Positions 1 to 6,772 of a stretch of DNA of 12,656 nt are shown here, piece after piece. A model generated the notes under the pieces. That model did not search any database, was not told where the DNA came from, and saw nothing but the letters and a program-made list of their open reading frames with translations. Origin of the DNA: JBPCPM01 sp050999155 (GTDB lineage Bacteria > Actinomycetota > Thermoleophilia > Solirubrobacterales > 70-9). The translations under genes and the position numbers were made by a program. The stretch covers positions 1-12,656 of the forward strand of contig JBPCPM010000113.1 of NCBI GenBank assembly GCA_050999155.1, in the 5' to 3' direction. The stretch's first letter is position 1. Each line of letters begins with the position of its first letter.

Positions 1-1214
1 ATTGTTCGATGCCCCCCCGGGGGGAACGAGATCTTCCCCGAATGGAACCCCCTGTCGGGGTGCCCTTTGCCCCCCGGGCCACCGCCGGAGACGGGCGATT
101 CGGGCGTCAGGTTGCCCGGTTCGCCGATCCCCGCCGGGTCGTCCCAGCCGCGCACGATCGCCTGGACCCGCACGAGGGCGATCAGCTCCAGGCCGGTGGG
201 CAGCCAGTACACCAGCAGGCGGTAGGCGAGCACCGCGAGCACGGCCTCGGAGGTGGGCTCGCCCAGCGCAGCGAACGCCGCTACGAGGCCGGCCTCGACC
301 GATCCGACCCCGCCAGGAAGCAGCGGCAGCAGGTTGGCCGACATGCCGATGAAGAAGCCGAGCACCAGCACGGCGAGCGGGACGGTCTCACCGAAGGCCA
401 GGAAACACACCCACAACACGCCGATCTCGCCCGCCCAGTTGCCCACGGCGGCGACCACGGTCCAGACGCCGCGCGTCCCTGAGCGAGCCATGATCCAGGC
501 CTGCTCGATGCCCCCACGCAGCGCGGCCGGACCTTCGAGCAGGCCGGCGGCGATCCGCCCCGCCCTCCCGCGGCGATCCGAGGCTTTCGAGAGAAAGCCC
601 TCGAAGGCCGCCGGCAGCGCGGCCACCGCTACCACCAGGGCGATCACGCCAGCCGCGATTCCGGCCGGAACGAACGTCATCAGCGGAGGGTTGGGGCCCG
701 GCAGCACCCCGAGCCCGAGCAGCAGACCGAACACCAGGATCGAGCCGAGGTAGACGCCGTACTGCAAGACGAACATCGCCGCCATGCGGCGGGCGGCATC
801 GCGACCGTCCATCCCGGCACGGCGCAGCGCCCAGAAGGCGAACGCCATGGTGCCCGCCCCGGCGGCCGTGACCACCGTGCCCGCTCCCTGCGCGGCCAGG
901 GCGAGCTGGCCCGCCCGCGAGCGTGACAGCCGCTCGGCCAGCCGCTCGTCCATGTGCGTGCGAACCGACAGGGCGAACGTCGCGGCGAAGCCAGCCAGCC
1001 CGACGGCGCTGAACAGCACGCCGAGGGCGATGTAGGCGGGCTTGATGCGGGTGAGCACGTCGAGCGTCCGCTCCAGCCCGCCGATGGCGGGGAGCACGAA
1101 GTGGACGGCCAGCGCGACGAGCGCCACGGCGACGATGCCGGCCAGCCCGCGGCGCGGCGTGATGCCGAAGCGGTCGGCCAGGCGGGAGAGTCGCGATGTG
1201 ACGGCTGCCCCCAC
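1..1214 (-). CDS. Flippase-like integral membrane protein (UPF0104 / lysylphosphatidylglycerol synthase TM-region family), C-terminus beyond the left edge
   Basis: Polytopic membrane protein of the UPF0104 family, whose members are lipid flippases or the membrane half of MprF; the substrate cannot be read from sequence. Seen: an open minus-strand frame with no stop down to base 1. It has hydrophobic helices at about residues 24-42, 60-82, 104-130, 147-170, 180-200, 250-275, 279-300 and 315-345, and the family hallmark PGGVGSVE at residues 300-307 between the last helices. The usual protein ends soon after the last helix (about residue 350). Here a Gly/Pro-rich hydrophilic tail of more than 50 residues continues past the edge. 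No ATG fits the N-terminus. GTG at 1214 is chosen because GACACT at 1227-1222 lies 7 nt upstream, as expected for a leaderless mRNA; there is no Shine-Dalgarno. It is divergent from the permease at 1324. The family call is firm, the start moderate. Confidence 0.8.
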   Translation of the reverse strand, partial: MGAAVTSRLSRLADRFGITPRRGLAGIVAVALVALAVHFVLPAIGGLERTLDVLTRIKPAYIALGVLFSAVGLAGFAATFALSVRTHMDERLAERLSRSRAGQLALAAQGAGTVVTAAGAGTMAFAFWALRRAGMDGRDAARRMAAMFVLQYGVYLGSILVFGLLLGLGVLPGPNPPLMTFVPAGIAAGVIALVVAVAALPAAFEGFLSKASDRRGRAGRIAAGLLEGPAALRGGIEQAWIMARSGTRGVWTVVAAVGNWAGEIGVLWVCFLAFGETVPLAVLVLGFFIGMSANLLPLLPGGVGSVEAGLVAAFAALGEPTSEAVLAVLAYRLLVYWLPTGLELIALVRVQAIVRGWDDPAGIGEPGNLTPESPVSGGGPGGKGHPDRGFHSGKISFPPGGHRT

Positions 1215-1221
1215 GGCCGAC

Positions 1222-1227
1222 AGTGTC
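1222..1227 (-). promoter_or_regulatory. Putative -10 element (GACACT) for a leaderless flippase-like mRNA
   Basis: GACACT on the minus strand ends 7 nt before the GTG at 1214. This is the spacing at which the transcription start would fall on the start codon. No purine-rich ribosome site is present. I see no convincing -35. Inferred from the same arrangement at four other genes in the window. Confidence 0.35.
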
Positions 1228-1310
1228 GCGGTTGGCGGCGGCGGAGTCGGCGGAAGCTCCCGCGACGCTCGCTCGCGCCCCCGGACCGCAGGCCGGCGGG
1301 CGCGCCTCTC

Positions 1311-1316
1311 TAGGGT
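1311..1316 (+). promoter_or_regulatory. Putative -10 element (TAGGGT) for the permease gene
   Basis: TAGGGT, a TANNNT hexamer, ends 7 nt before the ATG at 1324. The overlapping AGGGTGG could also serve as a Shine-Dalgarno, so the two readings compete. It lies in the 109-bp divergent spacer shared with the flippase-like gene. Confidence 0.4.
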
Positions 1317-1323
1317 GGCGCGG

Positions 1324-2460
1324 ATGCTGACCGATGGCCGCAAGCTGCGCCTCATGGCCACGGTCACACCGCTGGCCTCGATCTTCGGAAGCGGCTTTCT
1401 GATCATCGTCCCCGTGCTCGAGCGGAGCCTGGGGGCGCTGTCGATCGTCGGCGCGGTTGCCGTGTGCGCGCTGGCCTGGTTCGTCGGTACCGCCGTCCGG
1501 CACCTCGTGCGAGAGGTCGAGCCCCTCCAGGCCTCAGGCGAGCTCGACCGGACCTCACGGTGGCTGGAGAAGGCCAGCGACATCGTGATCGTCGTGGCCT
1601 ACGTCATCTCGGTCGCCCTGTACCTGCGGATCATGGCCCAGTACGTGGTGTCGTTTGCCGGCTCGGAGTCCGCGACCGCCGAGCGGCTGCTGGCCTCGGT
1701 CGCGGTCGCGGTCATCGTCGTCGTCGGCGTCACTCGTGGGTTCGGGGGTCTCGACAAGATGGAGCGGGTCGCCCTGGCCGCGGTGATTTTGCTCACGGCG
1801 GTGCTCGGGGTGGCCCTGCTGGTCGAGGACTCGCTGCTGGTCGCCCGGGGCACGTTCGAGCTGCCTCCCGTTCCGGCCACGGGCCTGCTCGACGTGCTGC
1901 TGGTGCTCGGTGGCGTGGTGATCACCGTGCAGGGGTTCGAGACCATCCGGTACCTCGGAGGCGAATACGACGCCCAGACCCGGATCTCGGCCTCGCGCAT
2001 CGCCCAGGTCGTGGCCACGGCGATCTACGTGGGGCTGGTCGCCCTCTCGACGCCGCTGATGGGTATCGGCACCGACGCCGGCGTCGACCGGAACCTGATC
2101 TCCATCACCGACCGCGTGGCACCCCTTCTGGCCATCCCACTCGTCCTGGGAGCGGTGCTCAGCCAGTTCAGTGCCGCCACGGCCGACACCGTCGCCGCCG
2201 GGGGCAACCTCGGCGGCCTGCGCCGGTCGCTGAGCGGCGCGCCGGCCTACGTGCTCAGCGGCGTCGCCGCGGTGATCCTGCTGTGGACGGTCGGCACGCT
2301 GGAGATCATCGCCGTCGCCTCGCGCGCCTTCGCCGCCTACTATGCGCTGCAGTCGGTGATCGCGGTGCGAACGAGCGAGGGGGTGTGGCGCAAGGCGGGG
2401 TTCGCGGCGCTCGCCGTGGTCCTGGGCCTGATCACCCTGTTCGCGCGTCCCGCCGGGTAG
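1324..2460 (+). CDS. APC-superfamily-like (LeuT-fold) permease
   Basis: Integral membrane transporter of 378 residues; the substrate is unknown. Seen: about 11 hydrophobic segments, beginning with MATVTPLASIFGSGFLI near residue 11. Its GSGF stretch matches the unwound first helix of amino-acid/polyamine/organocation and NRAMP-type carriers. A second conserved break, QGFETIRYLGGEYD, falls in the sixth hydrophobic segment (about residues 205-218), where LeuT-fold carriers bind substrate. QFSAATADT follows in the eighth segment. The length is shorter than the usual 430-500 residues of amino-acid permeases, with 11 rather than 12 helices. ATG 1324 is preferred over in-frame upstream ATGs because those would translate the spacer and antisense of the divergent gene, and because TAGGGT/AGGGTGG lies just upstream. 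A strong hairpin follows at 2495. Fold assignment fairly likely; specific family and substrate not recognised. Confidence 0.75.
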   Translation: MLTDGRKLRLMATVTPLASIFGSGFLIIVPVLERSLGALSIVGAVAVCALAWFVGTAVRHLVREVEPLQASGELDRTSRWLEKASDIVIVVAYVISVALYLRIMAQYVVSFAGSESATAERLLASVAVAVIVVVGVTRGFGGLDKMERVALAAVILLTAVLGVALLVEDSLLVARGTFELPPVPATGLLDVLLVLGGVVITVQGFETIRYLGGEYDAQTRISASRIAQVVATAIYVGLVALSTPLMGIGTDAGVDRNLISITDRVAPLLAIPLVLGAVLSQFSAATADTVAAGGNLGGLRRSLSGAPAYVLSGVAAVILLWTVGTLEIIAVASRAFAAYYALQSVIAVRTSEGVWRKAGFAALAVVLGLITLFARPAG

Positions 2461-2469
2461 GTGACCGCC

Positions 2470-2703
2470 TCACGAGCCCGTCGTCCGGAACGACGCTCGG
2501 GGCCCCGGATCTGCCGCGGGCCCCGAGCCTGGGGGGTGAGGTGGTGGTGTGGGGTGGCGGTCAGTCGCCGTCGCCGCCCGGTCCTCCGGGGCCTCGCCGT
2601 CATCGCGGATCGCCCGCATCGCTGTGCGCAGCTTGTCGACGGAGATTTGCCCGGGCCCCTCCGGTCCTCGGTCCTCTCGCTCTCGGTGGTGGTGTTGCCC
2701 CAT
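2470..2703 (-). CDS. Possible small hydrophilic protein (low confidence)
   Basis: A 77-codon minus-strand frame (ATG 2703, TGA 2470) in the permease/AI-2E spacer. The middle part, about residues 20-49 (ISVDKLRTAMRAIRDDGEAP and following), reads like a charged helix and has mostly G/C third positions. The N-terminus (GQHHHRERED) and the Pro-rich C-terminus look non-coding. There is no Shine-Dalgarno and no -10 element at the leaderless distance. The 11-bp hairpin at 2495-2528 lies inside its 3' end. It may be a remnant or chance ORF. Confidence 0.2.
   Translation of the reverse strand: MGQHHHREREDRGPEGPGQISVDKLRTAMRAIRDDGEAPEDRAATATDRHPTPPPHPPGSGPAADPGPRASFRTTGS
2495..2528 (+). terminator. 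11-bp G+C hairpin downstream of the permease gene
   Basis: GCTCGGGGCCC at 2495-2505 is perfectly complementary to GGGCCCCGAGC at 2518-2528 with a 12-nt loop, starting 34 nt after the permease stop. No T-run follows, as is common for actinobacterial terminators. The structure is clear; its role as terminator is inferred from position. Confidence 0.55.
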
Positions 2704-2727
2704 CAGAGCAAGCTCGGTGGAACCTGA

Positions 2728-2760
2728 GAATCGTGTCAGAAGCCGGAAGGGACACGATTC
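2728..2760 (+). promoter_or_regulatory. Perfect 10-bp inverted repeat in the leader of the AI-2E transporter gene
   Basis: GAATCGTGTC (2728-2737) and GACACGATTC (2751-2760) are exact reverse complements separated by 13 nt. The right arm ends 6 nt before the AGGA ribosome site and 13 nt before the ATG at 2774. It could be an operator for a dimeric regulator or a 5'-leader hairpin controlling access of the ribosome. Symmetry is seen directly; function is inference. Confidence 0.5.
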
Positions 2761-2773
2761 GCGGGCAGGAACC

Positions 2774-3904
2774 ATGGCGTGCCCACGGAACCCCTCGCCC
2801 ATGGAACGGCAGGCCATCGCCTCTCGCCCGACGGGGATCGAGCTGTCGCCGAAGGCGGTCGCCCGCACGGTGATCACCGTGCTGGCCGTGCTCGGGGCGA
2901 TCTACCTCGTCTACCTCCTGCGCAAGCCGATCGGATGGCTGATCCTGGCCGCGTTCCTGGCCGTGGCGATGACGGGCCCGGTGAACCTCTTCTCGCGGAT
3001 CATGCCGCGGGGGCTGGCCATCGGCGCCGCCTACCTCGCCCTGATCCTCGTCCCCCTCCTGCTGGGCGCGGTGATCGTCGTGCCCGTCATCGACCAGGCC
3101 GACGACCTGGCGAGCAACGCTCCCGGCTACGCCGCCGACGTCCAGCGGTTCGTCAGCGACAACGGCACGCTCCAGGACCTCGAGCGCAAGTACGGCGTGG
3201 TGAGCAACCTCCAGACGAAGGCCCGCGAGCTTCCGGACCGGATCGGGGACGCGGCCTCGGCCCTGGGCTCGGTCGGCTCGGGTGTGGTCAACTCCGGCTT
3301 CGCCATCGTCAACATCCTCATCCTGTCGGTGTTCATGGTCGGCAGCGGCGGTAGGTGGACCCAGAGGCTGATCGCGATGCAGCCCGAGGCGCGGGCCGAG
3401 CCATTGCGGAGAGCCCTCGCCGGGATGGCAAACGCCGTCGGCAACTACGTGGCCGGCGCCGTCGTCCAGGCCACGATCGCCGGGCTGACCACGTTCATCG
3501 TGCTCGCGATCCTCGGCGTGCCCTTCGCGGCTCCGCTGGCGGTCGTCACCGCGCTGTTCGACCTGATCCCGCTGATCGGCGCGACGCTCGGCGCCGTCGT
3601 TGTCGGGGTGGTCACCGTGTTCACCGACTTTCCGACGGCGACCATCGTGTGGCTGATCTGGGCCGTCGTCTACCAGCAGATCGAGAACAACCTGATCCAG
3701 CCCCAGATCCAAAAACGCGCCTTGAGCGTCAACCCGTTCGTCGTGATCGTGGCCGTGCTGTTCGGCTCGACCCTGTTCGGGATCCTCGGCGCCCTGCTGG
3801 CGATTCCCGCTGCGGCATCGATCCAGGTCGCGGGCACCGAGTACCTGCAGTACCGGCGCGGGGTGAAGATCGACCCGCACGCCAACCCGGTTCCCGCCGG
3901 CTGA
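2774..3904 (+). CDS. AI-2E family transporter (PerM / UPF0118)
   Basis: Membrane protein of 376 residues, near the usual 340-380. The family includes E. coli TqsA (autoinducer-2 exporter) and PerM, and some members are Na+/H+ antiporters, so the substrate is not certain. Seen: three N-terminal helices (about 30-48, 53-70, 81-105), a hydrophilic region (about 107-190) with the conserved-type segment PGYAADVQRFV, then further helices. The diagnostic motifs DLIPLIG and QQIENNLIQP, the latter followed by LSVNPFVVIVAVLFG, are family signatures. ATG 2774 is chosen because AGGA at 2767-2770 precedes it closely; ATG 2801 is an alternative with a weaker site. A perfect inverted repeat lies just upstream. 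The VOC gene starts 14 nt after the stop, so the two are probably co-transcribed, although the VOC gene may also have its own start site. Confidence 0.92.
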   Translation: MACPRNPSPMERQAIASRPTGIELSPKAVARTVITVLAVLGAIYLVYLLRKPIGWLILAAFLAVAMTGPVNLFSRIMPRGLAIGAAYLALILVPLLLGAVIVVPVIDQADDLASNAPGYAADVQRFVSDNGTLQDLERKYGVVSNLQTKARELPDRIGDAASALGSVGSGVVNSGFAIVNILILSVFMVGSGGRWTQRLIAMQPEARAEPLRRALAGMANAVGNYVAGAVVQATIAGLTTFIVLAILGVPFAAPLAVVTALFDLIPLIGATLGAVVVGVVTVFTDFPTATIVWLIWAVVYQQIENNLIQPQIQKRALSVNPFVVIVAVLFGSTLFGILGALLAIPAAASIQVAGTEYLQYRRGVKIDPHANPVPAG

Positions 3905-3910
3905 GACAAT
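3905..3910 (+). promoter_or_regulatory. Possible -10 element (GACAAT) before the VOC gene
   Basis: GACAAT lies directly after the AI-2E stop and ends 8 nt before the ATG at 3919. This would allow a separate leaderless VOC transcript inside an apparent operon. The intervening G-rich run is at best a poor ribosome site. Tentative. Confidence 0.3.
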
Positions 3911-3918
3911 CGGGGGCG

Positions 3919-4788
3919 ATGGAAGGCGCCGCACCCGAGCACAGCATCGCCGCCGCGACCCGGCCCGGGGCGGTCACGCTCACGGTGGCCGACCTGCCCC
4001 GGGTCGAGGAGTTCTACCGGCAGGCCATCGGCCTCGAGCTGCTCGATCGCTCCGGACGGGAGGTGGTGCTCGGCGCCGGCGGCCGCCCCCTCGTGCGCCT
4101 GCACGGCGACCCGGCCGCTCCGCCCCGCGGTCCCCGCGCGACCGGGCTGTTTCACCTCGCGCTCCTGGTCGAGGACCGCGGGGCGCTGGCCACCTCGATG
4201 GAGCGGGTGCTGGCCGCCGGACGTCGGTTCACGGGAGCAGCGGACCACCTGGTCAGCGACGCGCTGTACCTCGACGATCCCGAGGGCAACGGCATCGAGC
4301 TCTACCGCGACCGTCCTCGTGAGCGGTGGGAGCGCGACGACGAGGGCCGCATCGCGATGGACTCGCTTCCCCTCGACGTCGGCGCCCTGCGTGCCGAGGC
4401 GGGATCGGATCCGGCGGCGACGGTGCCCCCGACCACGATCATGGGCCACGTCCACCTGCGGGTCGCCGGCCTCGCGGCCGCCGAGCGGTTCTACGTGGGT
4501 GTCCTCGGGCTCGACATCACGGTTCGGGGCTACCCTGGCGCGCTGTTCGCCTCGGCCGGCGGCTACCACCACCACATCGGGCTCAACGTCTGGCACAGCG
4601 CCGGATCGGACCCGCCGCCCCCCGGATCACGCGGGCTGGCGTCCTACGAGCTGCTGCTGCCCGGCGGCGAGGAGCTCGAGCGCGTCGTCGCCCGGGCGCG
4701 GCGGTCCGGGATCGCCGTCGACACCCTCGACGGGCGGACCGCCCTGCGCGATCCGGCCGGCAACCAGGTGCTGCTGGCGCTCGCCTGA
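3919..4788 (+). CDS. Two-domain VOC protein (glyoxalase / catechol 2,3-dioxygenase CatE-like)
   Basis: Cytosolic 289-residue protein with two vicinal-oxygen-chelate domains, resembling the COG2514 group that includes Bacillus CatE (extradiol ring cleavage). Domain 1 (about 17-132) has the VOC start VTLTVADLPRVEEFYRQAIG with Thr where a metal His often lies, then LFHLALLV (His79) and GNGIELYRDRP (Glu127). Domain 2 (about 174-289) has GHVHLRV (His177, His179), YHHHIGLNVW (His217-219) and ends GNQVLLAL, where Leu replaces the usual Glu. Candidate metal ligands are therefore the domain-2 histidines plus Glu127 or His79; this pairing is inference, and the substrate is unknown. ATG 3919 is the first start that keeps domain 1 complete, and it is 14 nt after the AI-2E stop. 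It converges on the carboxyltransferase gene with only 4 nt between the stops. Confidence 0.85.
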   Translation: MEGAAPEHSIAAATRPGAVTLTVADLPRVEEFYRQAIGLELLDRSGREVVLGAGGRPLVRLHGDPAAPPRGPRATGLFHLALLVEDRGALATSMERVLAAGRRFTGAADHLVSDALYLDDPEGNGIELYRDRPRERWERDDEGRIAMDSLPLDVGALRAEAGSDPAATVPPTTIMGHVHLRVAGLAAAERFYVGVLGLDITVRGYPGALFASAGGYHHHIGLNVWHSAGSDPPPPGSRGLASYELLLPGGEELERVVARARRSGIAVDTLDGRTALRDPAGNQVLLALA

Positions 4789-4792
4789 CCGA

Positions 4793-6359
4793 TCAGGGGC
4801 GCAGGCCGCGGCGCTTGGGCCCACGCGCGACATCCTGGGCGACGAGCTCGTGCGCGCGCTCGGCCCAGTCGCACAAAAACGGCCGGGTCTGGCTCGGGTC
4901 GATGATGTCCTCGACCGAGAACCGCTCGGCCGTGCGAAACGGCGAGCACACCGCGTTGAGCCGCTCGGTGATCTCGGTCCGCAGCGCCTCGGGATCCTCC
5001 GCCGCTTCGAGCTCGCGCCGGTAGGCGGCTTCGAGCCCGCCTTCGATGGGAAGCGACCCCCAGTCGCCCGAGGGCCAGGCGACCCGGACCTGGGCGCGCG
5101 AAGCGTCCGACTGACCGGCTCCCGCGACCCCGTAGGCCCTGCGCACCACGACCGAGGCGAACGGTACGGTCGCCTGGTAGATGCTGAACAGCCCGCGAGT
5201 CCCGCGGCGGATCGTGCCGCGCCGCTCGGCGTCGGTGCCGATGACGAAGCCCGGCTGGTCGATCAGGTTGCAGATCGGCAGCCGGAATTGGTCGCAGAGG
5301 TCGACGAAGCGGCCGAGCTTCTCGGCGGCGTCGGCGGTCATCCCGCCGCCGTAGATCTTCGGGTCGTTGGCCAGGACGCCAACGGGGCGGCCGCCGAGCC
5401 GGGCCAGGGCGGTGATCTGCGAGGGACCGAACCGGAGGCCGAGCTCGAACACCGACCCACGGTCGAAGACCAGCTCGAGGACCCGTCGCATGGCGTACGG
5501 CTTGCGGCGGTCGCGTGGCACGATCGACGTCAGCTCGGGTTTCGGCACGCTCGGCCGGATCGTCGGTGGCGGCGAGCGGGGGCGCCTCCCACACGCTGCC
5601 GGGCAGGTAGGAGAGAACGCGGCGGATCTGGTCGAGCGCGTCGGCCTCGTCGTTCGCCTCGTTGTCGACGGCGCCGGCCTTCGCCTGGGCCCGGGCGCCG
5701 CCGAGCTGCTGCTTGTCGGGGGCCTCGCCCATGGCCGCGGCCACGACGGGCGGCCCGGCCACGAACAGCTGGGCGCTGTCGCGGACGATCACCGAGAAGT
5801 GCGAGGCCACCACGCGGGCGGCGCCCAGGCCCGCGACGGGGCCCAGCGCCGCGGCGACGACGGGCACGGTCGAGAGGTTCTCCGCCGCCGTCTCGAACCC
5901 CGGCAGGAACGGCAGGTAGGTGAAGCCCATGTCCTCCAGCGACTTGACGCTGCCCCCGCCGCCGGTGCCGTCGACGAGCCGGACGATCGGCATCCGCCAT
6001 TCAGCGGCGATCTTCTCGGCCCAGACCATCTTCTCCCAGATCGACGCGTCGGCCGCGCCACCGCGCACCGTGAAGTCGTCCCCCTGGACGGCCGCCCGCC
6101 GGCCGGCGATGCGTCCGTGCCCGACGACGGTGTTGGCGGGCAAAAAGCCGGTCAGCTCGCCCTCGTCGTAGCTCCCGCGCCCGGCCAGGCCGCCGACCTC
6201 GCGGAACGTCCCATCGTCGAACAGGGCGTCGATCCGTTCGCGCACGGTCTGGCGGCCGCTGGCGCGCTGGCGCTCGACCCGTTCGGGTCCTCCGAGCTGC
6301 GCGGCCAGTTCCCGGCGCCGCTTCAGCTCGGACAGCTCGGGATCCCAGCCGTCGGCCAT
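4793..6359 (-). pseudogene. Acyl-CoA carboxylase carboxyltransferase (beta) subunit, interrupted by a +1 frame break
   Basis: Carboxyltransferase half of a biotin-dependent acyl-CoA carboxylase (PF01039; propionyl/acetyl-CoA carboxylase beta type). It moves CO2 from biotin to an acyl-CoA. Seen: residues 1-273 (6359-5541) read in one frame and hold the N-domain, with VDGTGGGGSVKSLEDMGF (129-146) and AGAVDNEANDEAD. From PELTSIVPRDRRKPY onward the C-domain reads in the next frame (5539-4793), with DQPGFVIG at joined residues 367-374. Skipping one A at 5540 joins them without loss into 521 residues, the normal length. The N-frame otherwise runs on without a stop to 4644, past the gene end. ATG 6359 has AGGA overlapping the stop of the NfeD-like gene. 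The break may be a sequencing error, a young mutation or programmed +1 shifting. No biotin carboxylase subunit is in the window. Confidence 0.85.
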
Positions 6360-6370
6360 CGGTGGCGATC

Positions 6371-6712
6371 CTATGGGACGCGGTCCGGCTCGCCTGCCGG
6401 GACGACGTGCAGGGTCAGTCCCTGGACCTCGACGACGGTGACCGGGTCGCCGGCATCGGCGCCGGGATCGCACCGGGCGCTCCAGATCTCGCCGCGGAGG
6501 CGAACCTGGCCGCTCGGCCGGCAAGCGCTCATGGCGAGCCCCTCGGTGCCCGGAAGCGACTCCGCTCCCACCGACGGCCGGCCGCGGCCCGAGAGCCTGA
6601 TCATGAGCCAGATCTCGAAGATCTCGACGACGAGGGCCCCCGCGATCACCACAAACCCGAACGGGGGCTGCAGGACGAAGACCGCCAGGGCGATGGCGAT
6701 GACGAGGATCAC
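6371..6712 (-). CDS. Short NfeD-like membrane protein (OB-fold)
   Basis: Protein of 113 residues. NfeD proteins are membrane-anchored OB-fold partners of stomatin/SPFH scaffolds or membrane proteases. Seen: two hydrophobic segments (about 2-14 and 18-40) then a small beta-rich domain with the family pattern GTEGLAMSACRPSGQVRLRG (55-74) and DPVTVVEVQGLTLHV (89-103). It is of the short type without the ClpP-like protease domain, and no SPFH gene is adjacent. The start is GTG at 6712, with TAGCGT 7 nt upstream and no Shine-Dalgarno. It ends 11 nt before the carboxyltransferase ATG, whose AGGA overlaps this TAG stop, so translation is probably coupled. It is 60 nt downstream of the HD-GYP-like gene, but may have its own promoter. 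Confidence 0.72.
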   Translation of the reverse strand: MILVIAIALAVFVLQPPFGFVVIAGALVVEIFEIWLMIRLSGRGRPSVGAESLPGTEGLAMSACRPSGQVRLRGEIWSARCDPGADAGDPVTVVEVQGLTLHVVPAGEPDRVP

Positions 6713-6719
6713 TGCAGCA

Positions 6720-6725
6720 ACGCTA
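6720..6725 (-). promoter_or_regulatory. Putative -10 element (TAGCGT) for the NfeD-like / carboxyltransferase operon
   Basis: TAGCGT on the minus strand ends exactly 7 nt before the GTG at 6712, the same geometry as at 1311 and 7621. The gene has no ribosome site, so a leaderless transcript starting at the GTG is the simplest reading. Confidence 0.4.
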
Positions 6726-6748
6726 CGGGGTGCGAAGGCCGGGCAGAT

Positions 6749-6766
6749 CGCGCGCTTGCACGCGCG
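6749..6766 (-). terminator. Short G+C hairpin between the HD-GYP-like and NfeD-like genes
   Basis: CGCGCG at 6749-6754 and at 6761-6766 can pair around a 6-nt loop, just after the HD-GYP-like stop. There is no T-run. It may terminate or attenuate transcription before the NfeD-like gene, which appears to have its own -10 element. The stem is short and of simple sequence, so confidence is low. Confidence 0.3.
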
Positions 6767-6772
6767 GGAGGC

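Larger units (their letters stand above)
2461..2773. other. Permease/AI-2E transporter spacer
   Basis: 313 nt without a convincing gene. It holds the terminator-like hairpin at 2495-2528, the doubtful minus-strand ORF at 2470-2703, and the 10-bp inverted repeat at 2728-2760 next to the AI-2E ribosome site. I see no clear -10/-35 pair for the AI-2E gene. Confidence 0.6.

Noticed and set aside
1042..1323. Upstream ATGs in frame with the permease
   Set aside because: They would translate the antisense of the flippase-like gene and the spacer; ATG 1324 begins just before the first helix.
388..1503. Long minus-strand ORF of 371 codons across the flippase-like and permease genes
   Set aside because: Arg/His/Ala/Gly-rich shadow in the wrong frame; the real minus-strand frame gives membrane helices and the PGGVGSVE motif.
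2600..3934. Long minus-strand ORF of 444 codons opposite the AI-2E transporter
   Set aside because: Asp/His/Gln/Arg-rich composition typical of antisense to a membrane protein gene in GC-rich DNA; no recognisable motif.
4784..4797. CCTGA-ccga-TCAGG hairpin containing both convergent stop codons as a bidirectional terminator
   Set aside because: Only a 5-bp stem, no T-run, and partly forced by the two stop codons; too weak to call.
5535..5545. Classical -1 slippery heptamer at GAAACCCG
   Set aside because: The shift required is +1, and the zero frame (GAA ACC CGA) does not match the X XXY YYZ pattern, so a standard -1 programmed frameshift is not supported.
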